A stretch of 27,989 bases of DNA from Chloroflexota bacterium (GTDB taxonomy: Bacteria > Chloroflexota > Dormibacteria > Dormibacterales > Dormibacteraceae), in NCBI GenBank assembly GCA_005880175.1, contig VBJR01000161.1:1-27989 (forward strand), written 5' to 3'. A program made the translations under genes and the position numbers. Below, piece after piece: positions 1-7,787 of this stretch (positions are counted from its first letter, which is position 1; every line of letters begins with the position of its first letter). Under the pieces are notes generated by a model. That model saw nothing but the letters and a program-made list of their open reading frames with translations, ran no database searches and was not told where the DNA came from.

Positions 1-1
1 C

Positions 2-415
2 CTGACGGCCTGGGCGGTCACCCAGACGGATCGGTTCCGGGCCGGCGTGATGATCGCGGGGGTCAGCGACTGGAGCCTGATGACGATGACGAGCGACGTG
101 CCCGGGTTCGAGGCCGCGCTGGCCGGCGGCCCGCCGTGGGACGGGCCGCGGTTCCTGCGCACCGACGAGCGCTCACCGGTCCGGCACGCCCGCCGCGCCC
201 GGACCCCGCTGCTGATCATCCACGGCGAGCGGGACCAGCGCGTGCCGGTGGGCAACGCGATCGGCTTCGAGCGGGCGCTGCGGGACGCCGCCGTCGAGGT
301 GGAGCTGGTCGTGTACCCGCGCGAGGGCCACCGGTTCGAGGAGCGCGCCCACCGCACCGACGAGTACCGGCGCGTGCGCGACTGGCTCGTGGCCCGTGTG
401 CGGGACGCCACCTGA
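2..415 (+). CDS. Prolyl oligopeptidase-type (S9) alpha/beta-hydrolase, C-terminal part
   Basis: The reading frame is open from the first bases of the window, so the N-terminus lies outside. What remains is the last third of an alpha/beta-hydrolase of the S9 (acylaminoacyl/dipeptidyl peptidase) type. The segment TPLLIIHGERDQRVP carries the catalytic Asp in the usual setting after a beta strand, and YPREGHRFEE carries the catalytic His. The Ser (GxSxGG) would lie just upstream of the visible start, because the LTAWAVTQTDRF stretch normally follows it. The gene ends at TGA 413-415, 66 bases before the next gene, on the same strand. Family members cleave short peptides in the cytoplasm; the exact substrate cannot be told. 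An esterase of the same fold is the main alternative. Confidence 0.85.
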   Translation: MTAWAVTQTDRFRAGVMIAGVSDWSLMTMTSDVPGFEAALAGGPPWDGPRFLRTDERSPVRHARRARTPLLIIHGERDQRVPVGNAIGFERALRDAAVEVELVVYPREGHRFEERAHRTDEYRRVRDWLVARVRDAT

Positions 416-430
416 CGTCCGAAATGTGCG

Positions 431-454
431 TATACTGACAACGCTTATATCAGT
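431..454 (+). promoter_or_regulatory. Candidate promoter and inverted repeat upstream of the GlsB-like gene
   Basis: A near-consensus -10 hexamer TATACT lies at 431-436 with no clear -35. An inverted repeat ACTGA (434-438) / TCAGT (450-454) overlaps it and could be an operator. The gene 28 bases further on has a Shine-Dalgarno AAGGGG at 471-476. Confidence 0.4.
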
Positions 455-481
455 GTACATAGAAGTGGACAAGGGGAATTT

Positions 482-826
482 ATGAGCGTCACCTTGCCGG
501 GCATCGACATTCCGAGCCATACCATCGACCTCGGTGGTCTGGCCACCAACGACTTCCTGGTCCTGCTGGTGGTCGGCCTGATCGCCGGGCTGCTGGCCAG
601 CCGGGTGGTCGGGACGGCCGGCGGCATCTTCCTGGACATGGTGATCGGCGTGATCGGGGCGTTCCTCGGCCGCTGGCTGTTCGGCCTGTTCAACATCAAC
701 ATGGGTCCGGGCGTCCTGCCGCTGATCATCGAGGCCTTCGTCGGCGCCGTCCTGCTCCTGCTGATCTGGACCGCGCTGAGCGGCGGCCTGGCCCGCCGCG
801 GAGGCGTGCGCCGCCGGGCCCTCTGA
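482..826 (+). CDS. GlsB/YeaQ/YmgE-type stress-response membrane protein
   Basis: A 114-residue protein with three hydrophobic helices: about residues 22-40, a glycine-rich segment 44-70 and 78-98. The order short helix, GGIFLDMVIGVIGAFLGRWLF and a final helix ending in a basic tail is typical of the transglycosylase-associated (GlsB/YeaQ/YmgE) family, a group of small membrane proteins often linked to envelope stress. The family is usually 80-90 residues; this one has an extended N-terminus (SVTLPGIDIPSHTIDL) and an Arg-rich C-terminus. ATG 482 was chosen because AAGGGG lies five bases upstream. The molecular function of the family is not known. A strong GC hairpin follows the gene, so it is probably transcribed alone. 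Confidence 0.8.
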   Translation: MSVTLPGIDIPSHTIDLGGLATNDFLVLLVVGLIAGLLASRVVGTAGGIFLDMVIGVIGAFLGRWLFGLFNINMGPGVLPLIIEAFVGAVLLLLIWTALSGGLARRGGVRRRAL

Positions 827-836
827 CGGGCTCCGG

Positions 837-866
837 GCCCGGCGTCGGACGCGCCCGACGCCGGGC
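837..866 (+). terminator. Strong GC hairpin after the GlsB-like gene
   Basis: A perfect 12-bp stem, GCCCGGCGTCGG (837-848) with CCGACGCCGGGC (855-866), closes a six-base loop 11 bases after the stop codon. No T-run follows, so this is a hairpin-only terminator candidate. Confidence 0.5.
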
Positions 867-892
867 TCGCCGGCACCGGCAGTTGAGCGGAA

Positions 893-898
893 TATACT
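893..898 (+). promoter_or_regulatory. -10 element of a leaderless PadR mRNA
   Basis: TATACT lies six bases before ATG 905, and there is no Shine-Dalgarno sequence. The transcript would begin at or next to the start codon. Confidence 0.6.
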
Positions 899-904
899 GC
901 CGGC

Positions 905-1243
905 ATGGTCAAGCGGGCGATGCAGGAGGCGACCTTCCTGATCCTGACCGCGCTGGCGGCCGGCAGCCAGCACGGCTACGCGATCCTGACCGACGTGGCC
1001 CGGATCTCGGACGGCCGGGTGCGCCTGCGCGCGGGGACCCTGTACTCGGCGCTGGACCGGCTGCGGCTGGACGGGCTGGTCGCGATCGACCGCGAGGAGA
1101 TCGTGGAGAACCGCCTCCGCCGGTACTACCGGCTGACCGCCGAGGGCGGCGCCGAGCTGGCCGCGGAGGCGGCCCGACTCCGCGACAACGCGGCCGCGGC
1201 GTTCGCCCGGCTCGGGGGCCGGGCGGAGGGCACCGGCGCGTGA
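905..1243 (+). CDS. PadR-family transcriptional regulator
   Basis: A 112-residue winged-helix repressor of the PadR family. The opening segment (TFLILTALAAGSQHGYAILTDV) is the family's helix 1-2 signature, followed by RAGTLYSALDRLRLDGLV (recognition helix) and the wing with RRYYRLTAEGGAEL. The C-terminal helix that dimerises is short, as in subfamily 2 proteins. It has its own -10 element and a leaderless start. Its stop codon overlaps the GTG of the next gene (GTGA), so the two proteins are made together. PadR regulators usually control the adjacent membrane protein or transporter, so the target is probably this operon. The ligand cannot be read from the sequence. Confidence 0.92.
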   Translation: MVKRAMQEATFLILTALAAGSQHGYAILTDVARISDGRVRLRAGTLYSALDRLRLDGLVAIDREEIVENRLRRYYRLTAEGGAELAAEAARLRDNAAAAFARLGGRAEGTGA

Positions 1244-1818
1244 CGGACGCCATGGCGCTGGAGCGCGGCTACCGGCGGTGGCTGCGGTGGTACCCGGCGT
1301 CGTTCCGCCGCGAGCACGAGGAGGAGATGGTGGGCGTCCTGCTGGCCGGCTCTCGCGCGGTGCGGGTGCGGCCCGGCGTCCCCAGCTCGCGGCGGCCGGT
1401 CTTCCAGGCGGTGCGGCTGCTGTGCTTCGGGGCCGTGGTGGAGCTGGCGGCCGCGGTCACGATCCTGGCCACCGTGGGCGACGTCGCGGCGCGCGTGCCC
1501 AGGAGCCACCCGGGCCTGACGGACGGCCAGTGGCACGCGGTGGTGGCCGGCCAGGTGGAGCCGAAGGCGGTGGCGGCGTTCGTCGCGGTCGGCTTCTGGC
1601 TGTGGATGGCCTGGTCGGTCGGCCGCGGCCGGCGGTGGACCCGGATCGCGTTCGCGCTCTTCTTCGCCCTCAACACGTGGAGCCTGCTCGACGGGCTGGC
1701 CAGCGGCTCGGCCGTGTACGCGCGGGCCGACCTGGCGATCGGCAGCCTGCTCTGGCTGGTCGAGGTCGCGGCGCTGGCCGCGGTCTTCCGCCTCGCGCCG
1801 GCGCCGCGGGTGGACTGA
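1240..1818 (+). CDS. Small membrane protein coupled to PadR
   Basis: A protein of 192 residues from the overlapping GTG at 1240 (188 from the in-frame ATG 1252). The N-terminal segment RGYRRWLRWYPASFRREHEEEM resembles the short cytoplasmic prefix found before permease or membrane domains in PadR-linked actinobacterial operons. Four hydrophobic segments follow, at about residues 52-72, 108-125, 137-155 and 163-183. The four-base overlap with padR supports translational coupling. Function is unknown; by analogy with other PadR operons it may sense or respond to membrane-active compounds, but this is inference. The next gene begins 27 bases later with its own -10-like sequence. Confidence 0.75.
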   Translation: MTDAMALERGYRRWLRWYPASFRREHEEEMVGVLLAGSRAVRVRPGVPSSRRPVFQAVRLLCFGAVVELAAAVTILATVGDVAARVPRSHPGLTDGQWHAVVAGQVEPKAVAAFVAVGFWLWMAWSVGRGRRWTRIAFALFFALNTWSLLDGLASGSAVYARADLAIGSLLWLVEVAALAAVFRLAPAPRVD

Positions 1819-1845
1819 TCCGCGCCACCTCGTCAGACTGTCCAT

Positions 1846-2499
1846 GTGCCCAATCCCTTCTGGCCGTTCTTCGACCTGCGGATCCGGACCCCGCGGCTGG
1901 AGCTGCGCATCCCCCGCGACGACGAGCTGATCGAGGTGGCCGCCGTGGCGGCGGCCGGCGTGCACGCCGAGGACTTCATGCCGTTCACGGTCCCGTGGAC
2001 AGAGCGGCCGTCACCGGAGCTGGAGCGCAGCCTGTTCCAGTGGCACTGGCGCTGCCGGGGCGAGTGCCGGCCGGAGCGCTGGCGTCTGACGTTCGCGGTG
2101 TACGAGAGGGGACGGGCCATCGGCGCCCAGGACGTGCACGCCGACGACTTCGCGAACGTCCGCACGGTCGCGACCGGGTCGTGGCTGGGCCGCGAGCACC
2201 AGGGGCGAGGGAACGGCAAGGAGATGCGGGCGGCGGTGCTGCACCTCGCGTTCACCGGCCTGGGCGCCCTGCTCGCGCAGTCGAGCGCGTTCGCGGACAA
2301 CGCGGCGTCGATCGGGGTGTCGCGGGCCGTCGGCTACGTCCTGGACGGCGAGGAGCTGATGGCGCGGCGGGGGGGCGCCAGCCGCCACCTGCGGTTCCGG
2401 CTCGAGCGGGACGAGTGGGAGCGTCGGCGCCGCGACGACATCGTCCTGGAGGGGGTGGAGCCGTGCCTGCCGCTGCTCGGCGCGGGGCCCCTGGACTGA
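1846..2499 (+). CDS. GNAT-family N-acetyltransferase (RimJ-like)
   Basis: A 217-residue acetyltransferase of the GNAT fold. It opens with the RimJ/RimL-type strand RTPRLELRIPRDDEL, and the acetyl-CoA pyrophosphate-binding motif is WLGREHQGRGNGKEM, matching Q/RxxGxG/A. It then continues with the usual ALLAQSSAFADNAASIGVSRAVGY segment (strand, Asn, helix, final Gly-Tyr). Start choice: GTG 1846 keeps the frame and has a -10-like CAGACT (1834-1839) six bases upstream, so it may be leaderless. An ATG two bases earlier is out of frame. The substrate is probably a protein N-terminus or a small amine and cannot be specified. The stop lies 21 bases from the convergent broken HD gene. Confidence 0.88.
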   Translation: MPNPFWPFFDLRIRTPRLELRIPRDDELIEVAAVAAAGVHAEDFMPFTVPWTERPSPELERSLFQWHWRCRGECRPERWRLTFAVYERGRAIGAQDVHADDFANVRTVATGSWLGREHQGRGNGKEMRAAVLHLAFTGLGALLAQSSAFADNAASIGVSRAVGYVLDGEELMARRGGASRHLRFRLERDEWERRRRDDIVLEGVEPCLPLLGAGPLD

Positions 2500-2520
2500 C
2501 CTGCGCGCGGTGGCCGGGGG

Positions 2521-3072
2521 TCAGACGCGGGAGCAGAGGGCCGCGAACCACTCCAGCGGGTCGGGCCGCTTGTCGCCCGTGGCGTTGTCGGCCCGGTAGA
2601 AGGCCAGGTACAGCGGCAGCCGGGGACCGAGCCGGCCGATGAGCCGGCGGGCGCGGGCCTCGGCCCGCTCCCAGTCGCCGCGCCGGCGCCCGACCAGCCA
2701 GGAGTTGTACGCCTAGTCGTGCAGCTCGACGAGGGCGAGCAGGCCGGCGTCGTCCGTGTAGCCCTCCAGGAACCGGCGGGCGATGGCGCCGTGGTGGTTG
2801 TCGCGGGTGCTAGGCCGGCGCGGATCGACCTCGGCCTTGAACGCGTCGTGGACGAGCGCGGCGACGCGGAGCCGGCGCCGCGCGTCGGGCGCGAGGTGGA
2901 GGCGCTCGAGGTTGGCCAGCACGTCGCGGACGTGGCACGCGACCTGGCCCTCGGGGTGCCCGGGCCGGGGCCGGCCCCACGCCACACCGGCCCGCCAGCG
3001 CGGATCGGCGACGATGCGCCGCTCGAGGTCGTTCTCGGGCCGGATGCCGTCCGCTGCGTCGATGCCGCACAG
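2521..3072 (-). pseudogene. HD-domain protein gene interrupted by an in-frame TAG
   Basis: Read on the minus strand, one frame is open from about 3114 to the TGA at 2521-2523 except for a single TAG at 2713-2715. Upstream of it lie the HD-type metal-binding motifs HVRDVLANLERL, RVAALVHDAFK and DNHHGAIARRFL. Downstream the same frame gives a sensible tail (AYNSWLVGRRRGDWERA... ending in EWFAALCSRV). The tag most simply replaces a GAG/Glu codon. The frame also lacks an ATG or GTG before residue GTG 2985, although the natural-looking sequence RPENDLERRIVADPRWRAG lies upstream, so the start may be lost or be CTG 3072. HD proteins are phosphohydrolases. This copy is either a pseudogene, a truncated product or a sequencing error. 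Confidence 0.75.
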
Positions 3073-3118
3073 CCTACGGGAGGGCCACTGGTGCGCCGGC
3101 GGCGATCCGTTCTGTTAA

Positions 3119-3131
3119 GGTCACCGTGACC
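3119..3131. promoter_or_regulatory. Perfect 13-bp palindrome upstream of the SPFH gene
   Basis: GGTCACCGTGACC (six-base arms, one central base) sits 18 bases before the GTG start and just before the Shine-Dalgarno AAGGAGG (3134-3140). The position suits a repressor site or the start of the mRNA. Confidence 0.4.
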
Positions 3132-3148
3132 ATAAGGAGGTTCGAGCG

Positions 3149-4177
3149 GTGGCAGACATCAGGAGCTATCCCGGTCTCCGGCATCTGCGGGGGACCCCGA
3201 CGACGTACGTGCGACACCTGCGACGCGGCCGGCTGGCCCACGAGGGGACCGGCCTCTCGTTCTGGTTCCGGCCCCTGACGGCGGTCCTGTCCGAGGTTCC
3301 CGTCGACGACCGCGAGCTGCCGCTGCTGTTCCACGCCCGGACGGCGGACTACCAGGACGTGGTCGTCCAGGCGACGGTCACGTTCCGCGTCACCGACCCC
3401 GGGCTGGCGGCCAGCCGCATCGACTTCTCTATCCACCCGGACACCGGCGCCTGGCGAGTCACGCCGCTGGAGCAGGTGGCCGGCATGCTGACCGAGTCCG
3501 CCCAGCAGCACGCCCTCGAGCTGCTCGCCCGGACCACGCTGACCGAGGCGCTGGCGACCGGCGTCGCGGCCATCCGGCAGCGGGTCGCCGCCGGCCTGGC
3601 GGACGACGCGAGGCTGATGGAGACCGGCCTGGCCGTCATCGGCGTCCGGGTGGTCGCCATCCGGCCCGAGCCCGAGATGGAGCGGGCGCTGCAGACCCCG
3701 GCCCGGGAGCTGGTCCAGCAGGAGGCCGACCGGGCCACCTTCGAGCGGCGGGCGGTCGCCGTGGAGCGTGAGCGGACGATCAGCGAGAACGAGCTCCAGA
3801 GCCGGATCGAGCTGGCCCGGCGCGAGGAGCTGCTGGTCGCCCAGCAGGGCGCGAACGCCCGCCGCCAGGCGGAGGAGACGGCGGCGGCGAACCGGATCGA
3901 GACCGAGGCCCAGGCCGGCCGCGAGCTGCTGCTGGCCGAGGCCCGCGCCAACGGCACTCGCGCGATGGGCGAGGCCACCGCCGCGGCCGAGGCGGCCCGG
4001 CTGGCAGCGTACCGCGAGCTGTCGGAGGCGACGCTGTTCGGGCTGGCCGCCAAGGAGCTCGCCGCCAACCTGGGCCAGATCGACAGCCTCGTCGTCACGC
4101 CCGACCTGCTGGCGCCCCTGCTGGCGCGCCTGGGCAACGGCGGCGGCGGCGGGAGGCAGCCGGTGGCGCGCGAGTGA
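3149..4177 (+). CDS. SPFH/Band 7 domain protein (soluble stomatin-like)
   Basis: A 342-residue SPFH (stomatin/prohibitin/flotillin) protein. Residues about 10-180 form the SPFH domain (SFWFRPLTAVLSEVPVDDRELPLLF, then VQATVTFRVTDP, and ALQTPARELVQQEADRATFERRA at its end). Residues about 180-320 are an Ala/Glu/Arg-rich coiled coil with the EARANGTRAMGEATAAAEAARL pattern. It ends in a glycine stretch. There is no N-terminal membrane helix, so membrane contact would be peripheral. GTG 3149 was chosen because AAGGAGG lies eight bases upstream, the best ribosome site in the window. The stop overlaps the GTG of the NAD-kinase-like gene, so the two products are probably partners. SPFH proteins form ring-like scaffolds that organise membrane microdomains; a specific role here is unknown. 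Confidence 0.9.
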   Translation: MADIRSYPGLRHLRGTPTTYVRHLRRGRLAHEGTGLSFWFRPLTAVLSEVPVDDRELPLLFHARTADYQDVVVQATVTFRVTDPGLAASRIDFSIHPDTGAWRVTPLEQVAGMLTESAQQHALELLARTTLTEALATGVAAIRQRVAAGLADDARLMETGLAVIGVRVVAIRPEPEMERALQTPARELVQQEADRATFERRAVAVERERTISENELQSRIELARREELLVAQQGANARRQAEETAAANRIETEAQAGRELLLAEARANGTRAMGEATAAAEAARLAAYRELSEATLFGLAAKELAANLGQIDSLVVTPDLLAPLLARLGNGGGGGRQPVARE

Positions 4178-5088
4178 GCCTGGCCCCGCGCGTCGTGATC
4201 GTCTACCGGCACACGGAGCTGCAGGAGATGCGCGCGCGCCACGCGACCCGCGGCCAGGCCGAGTTCTACCTGGCCCAGCGCCACCTCACGCTGGAGGAGG
4301 TGGAGGCGGGCCAGGAGGCGCAGACGGCCGCGGTCCGGGCGGTCACCGCGGCGATCCCGGTGGACTGGCGCCGGGGCAGCGTGGAGCGGGCCGACGTGCC
4401 CCGGTTCCTGTTCGAGCCGGACGACGTGGTCGTCGCCGTGGGCCAGGACGGGCTGGTCGCCAACGTCGCCAAGTACCTGGAGGGCCAGCTGGTGATCGGG
4501 ATCAACGACGATCCCCGCCGCAACCCCGGGGTCCTCGTCCAGCACGCGCCGATGGCCGCCGCGGCGCTGATCCGGGCGGCGGCCTCGGCGACGCCGCCGG
4601 TGCGCGTCCAGGAGCGGACCATGGTCGAGGCGGTCACCGACGACGGCCAGCGCCTGGTCGCGCTCAACGAGGTGTACGTCGGCCAGCCCACGCACCAGAC
4701 CGCGCGGTACACGGTGCGGCTGCCTGACCGGCGGGTCGAGCGCCAGGCCTCCTCGGGCCTGCTGGTCGGGACCGGGACCGGCGCCACCGGCTGGTGCCGC
4801 TCGGTCTGGCTGGAGCGGCACAGCGGGCTGACGCTGCCCCGGCCCGACGCGGGGGAGCTGGCCTGGTTCGTGCGCGAGGCGTGGCCCTCGCCCGCGACCG
4901 GGGTGACGCTGACCGAGGGGCTGCTCGCGGAGGGCACGTCGCTGGCGGTCACCGTCGAGTCGGACCGCCTGGTCGCGTTCGGCGACGGCATCGAGGCCGA
5001 CACGCTCCCGGTGATCCGGGGCCAGACCGTCGAGCTGCGCGTGGCCGGCCGCCGCCTGCGGCTGGTGGCGGCGACGGGCCACCATTAG
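4174..5088 (+). CDS. NAD-kinase-like protein with a modified GGDGT motif
   Basis: A 304-residue protein with the two-domain layout of NAD(H) kinases. The N-terminal half ends in DDVVVAVGQDGLVANVAKYL (residues about 83-102), which occupies the place of the GGDGT nucleotide-binding motif. The C-terminal half has SSGLLVGTGTGATGW (about 192-206), matching the second glycine-rich loop normally written as TPTGSTA. The first motif reads GQDG rather than GGDG and the Thr is missing, so kinase activity on NAD is doubtful or altered. The GTG start overlaps the SPFH stop (GTGA), so the two are translated together. The next gene begins six bases after the stop. It may phosphorylate or merely sense a dinucleotide; a diacylglycerol/sphingosine-type kinase of the same fold is another reading. 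Confidence 0.8.
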   Translation: MSLAPRVVIVYRHTELQEMRARHATRGQAEFYLAQRHLTLEEVEAGQEAQTAAVRAVTAAIPVDWRRGSVERADVPRFLFEPDDVVVAVGQDGLVANVAKYLEGQLVIGINDDPRRNPGVLVQHAPMAAAALIRAAASATPPVRVQERTMVEAVTDDGQRLVALNEVYVGQPTHQTARYTVRLPDRRVERQASSGLLVGTGTGATGWCRSVWLERHSGLTLPRPDAGELAWFVREAWPSPATGVTLTEGLLAEGTSLAVTVESDRLVAFGDGIEADTLPVIRGQTVELRVAGRRLRLVAATGHH

Positions 5089-5094
5089 GGCACC

Positions 5095-6079
5095 GTGTCC
5101 GACATCCCCACCCGCCGGCTCCGCGCTCAGCGGCTCACCGGCGAGCCGTTCGCCGCGATGCATGACGCGGTCGGCTGGATGGGCGCGGTGCAGTCGCAGG
5201 ACTACCCCGCCGCCAAGTGGGCGCTGGCCCTCCGCACCGGCGGGCTGACCGACGCGGGGGCCGATCGGCTGTTCGACGCGGGCGAGGTCCTGCGCACGCA
5301 CCTGATGCGGCCGACGTGGCACTTCGTGCTGCCCGAGGACGTCCGCTGGCTCCTGGAGCTGACGGCGCCGCGGGTGAAGGTCTCGATGCGCGCCCGCCAC
5401 CGCCAGCTCGGGATCGACGAGGCGGTGGTCCGGCGCAGCCATGCCGCCATCGCATCGGCACTGGAGGCGGGCTCGCCGCTGACGCGGACCGAGCTCGGCG
5501 CCGTCCTGGAGCGGGCGGGCGCGCCGGCGCGCGGCGAGCACGTGACCCACCTGCTGATGCTCGCCGAGCTGGACGCGCTGATCGTCAGCGGCCCGCGCCG
5601 GGACAGGCAGCACACGTACGCGCTGATGGACGAGCGGGCGCCCCGGGCCCGGTCGCGCCAGCTCGACCGCGACGAGGCGCTGGCCGAGCTGGCGCGCCGC
5701 TACTTCACCAGCCACGGCCCCGCCCAGCTGGCCGACTACACGTGGTGGTCGGGGCTGACCGCGGCCGAGGCGCGGCGCGGCGTGGCCCTGGCGGGCCCGG
5801 CGCTCGCCGAGGAGGCGATCGACGGCGTGTCGTTCTGGTCCGCGCCGGGCGATACGCCGCCCGCGGCGGCGGGACCGGTGCTGCACCTCCTGCCCAACTA
5901 CGACGAGTTCCTGGTCGCGTACCGGGACCGCAGCGTCGCGCTGGACCCGCGGCTCGACACGTCGCCGCTGCCCCGCAACAGCGTCCTGGCCAACGTGGTG
6001 CTGCTGGACGGCCTGGTCGCGCGCGGTGAGGGACCTGGAGCGGTTCCTCGGTCTGCCGGTCTCGATCGCCGGGCGATAA
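5095..6079 (+). pseudogene. AlkZ-type (HTH_42) winged-helix DNA glycosylase family gene with a frame break near its 3' end
   Basis: From GTG 5095 the first 309 codons give a typical winged-helix protein of the HTH_42/AlkZ group. MGAVQSQDYPAAKWAL carries the QxQ motif (Gln33 and Gln35) used by AlkZ-like glycosylases. LMRPTWHFVLPEDVRWLL and LLPNYDEFLVAYRDR are other family signatures. After NVVLLDGLVAR (about 6022) the frame runs into the following gene without a natural end. The family's C-terminal ending reappears in the +1 frame as DLERFLGLPVSIAGR with TAA at 6077-6079. The 35-odd residues usually found between these two parts are absent, so an out-of-frame deletion is likely. AlkZ-type enzymes unhook alkylated or cross-linked bases. 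Because of the frame break this copy is probably inactive or altered at its C-terminus. Confidence 0.7.
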
Positions 6080-6090
6080 CCTCCCGTCCC

Positions 6091-6096
6091 TACAAT
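6091..6096 (+). promoter_or_regulatory. -10 element of a leaderless PhoD-like mRNA
   Basis: TACAAT lies seven bases before ATG 6104. No Shine-Dalgarno sequence is present between them. Confidence 0.6.
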
Positions 6097-6103
6097 CCAG
6101 CCG

Positions 6104-7738
6104 ATGCCGCGCCTGCTCCTGGGGCCGATGCTCCGATACGCCGGCGAGCGGGAGGCGACGATCTGGGTCGAGACGGACGGCCCCTGCACCGCCCAGGTGC
6201 TCGGGTGTCGCGCCCACACGTTCGCGGTGTGCGGCCACCACTACGCGCTGGTCCGGGTCCGCGGCCTCACGCCCGGCGCCGTCCAGCCGTACGACGTGGC
6301 GCTGGACGGCCGGGTGGTCTGGCCGGAGCCGGGCTCGGCGTACCCGCCCAGCACGATCCGGACGAGCGCGCCGGGGCGCCCGGCCCGCCTGCTGTTCGGG
6401 TCCTGCCGGCTGGCCAGGCCGCACACGCCGCCGTACACGCTGTCGCCGGACCACCACGACGAGGGCCGCGGCGTGGACGCCCTGACCGCGTTCGCGGAGC
6501 ATCTCCGCCACCTGCCGGCGTCCGAGCTGCCCGACCTCGTGCTGCACCTGGGCGACCAGGTCTACAGCGACCAGCCGCCGGCCCCGGTGCGGGACCTGCT
6601 GCGCCGGCGCCGGCCGGCGGTGCCCGGCCCCGACGACGAGGCGGTGGACTTCGAGGAGTTCGCCGCGCTGTACCTCGACGCGTGGAGCGAGCCGTCCCTG
6701 CGCTGGCTGCTCTCGACCGTGCCCAGCCTGATGATGTTCGACGACCACGACGTCCACGACGACTGGAACACGTCGCTGGCGTGGCGGGTGGAGCGCGACC
6801 GCCTGCCCTGGTGGCACGACCGCATGATCGCGGCGCTGATGACGTACTGGATCTACCAGCACCTGGGCAACCTCGACCTGGACGCGTGCGCCGAGGAGGG
6901 CGTGCTGGACCGGCTGGAGGAGCACGGCGGGGACGCCACCGAGGTGCTGCGCGGGCACGCCGAGCGCGGCCACGCGGACCCCGAGGCGGTGCGCTGGAGC
7001 TGCCGGCGGGACCTCGGCGGCTCCCGGCTGGTGGTGGTGGACTCCCGCGCGGGCCGGGTGCTGGAGCCCGGGCACCGGGACATGCTGGACGCCTTCGAGT
7101 GGCGCTGGCTGGAGGAGCAGCTGGGCGGCGACTACGGGCACCTCCTGATCGCCAGCACTGTGCCGGTCCTGCTGCCGCCCGCCCTGCACGACCTGGAGGC
7201 GTGGAACGAGCGCGTCTGCGACGGGGCGTGGGGGAGGCGGCCGGCCCGGTGGGGCGAGGCGGTGCGCCAGGAGCTCGACCTGGAGCACTGGGCGGCGTTC
7301 GGCGCGGGCTTCGGGCGCCTGCTCGACCTGGCCCGCCAGGTGGCGGCCGGGGAGCGGGGGCCGGCTCCGGCGACGGTCTGCCTGCTGGGCGGCGACGTGC
7401 ACTTCGGCTACGTGGCCGAGGTCGCGCAGCCGGAGGGGGCCGCGCCGATCTACCAGCTCGTGGCGTCGCCGATGCGCAACCGGCTGGAGCGGCGGTTCGT
7501 GGCTGGCCTGCGGGCCAGCCTGACCCCGGCGGCGCGGCTGCTCACGAGGACGATGGCGGCCGCCGCGCGGGCGCCGCGGCCGCCGGTCGGGTGGCGGCTG
7601 ACGCACGGGCCGTGGTTCGAGAACCACGTCGCCGACGTGCGGCTGGATGGCCGCGAGGCGTCGCTCGCGATCCTGGAGGCGCAGCCGGGCAGCCACCCGG
7701 AGCTGCGCACGCGCCTGCTGGTCCGGCTGGGCGAGTAG
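6104..7738 (+). CDS. PhoD-like metallophosphatase
   Basis: A 544-residue protein of the PhoD-like (alkaline phosphatase D) family. The N-terminal about 95 residues form a small beta domain (LGPMLRYAGEREATIWVETD), as is usual in PhoD. The metallophosphatase core follows: LLFGSCRLARPH, LPDLVLHLGDQVYSDQ, SLMMFDDHDVHDDWN and VCLLGGDVHFGYVAEV carry the Asp, His and Asn ligands of the metal centre. No signal peptide or Tat motif is seen, so unlike classic PhoD it should stay in the cytoplasm. It resembles the cytosolic PhoD-like proteins annotated as alkaline phosphatase family. Its natural phosphoester is unknown. A consensus -10 seven bases upstream supports ATG 6104 and independent transcription from the broken AlkZ-type gene. 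Confidence 0.9.
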   Translation: MPRLLLGPMLRYAGEREATIWVETDGPCTAQVLGCRAHTFAVCGHHYALVRVRGLTPGAVQPYDVALDGRVVWPEPGSAYPPSTIRTSAPGRPARLLFGSCRLARPHTPPYTLSPDHHDEGRGVDALTAFAEHLRHLPASELPDLVLHLGDQVYSDQPPAPVRDLLRRRRPAVPGPDDEAVDFEEFAALYLDAWSEPSLRWLLSTVPSLMMFDDHDVHDDWNTSLAWRVERDRLPWWHDRMIAALMTYWIYQHLGNLDLDACAEEGVLDRLEEHGGDATEVLRGHAERGHADPEAVRWSCRRDLGGSRLVVVDSRAGRVLEPGHRDMLDAFEWRWLEEQLGGDYGHLLIASTVPVLLPPALHDLEAWNERVCDGAWGRRPARWGEAVRQELDLEHWAAFGAGFGRLLDLARQVAAGERGPAPATVCLLGGDVHFGYVAEVAQPEGAAPIYQLVASPMRNRLERRFVAGLRASLTPAARLLTRTMAAAARAPRPPVGWRLTHGPWFENHVADVRLDGREASLAILEAQPGSHPELRTRLLVRLGE

Positions 7739-7787
7739 CGCGGTGCTGGTCGGCGGGGCGACGCCTGGGGGCGGGTGATTGGGCTGC

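Noticed and set aside
3349..6219. 956-codon minus-strand frame
   Set aside because: Antisense to SPFH, NAD-kinase-like and AlkZ-type genes; no domain features.
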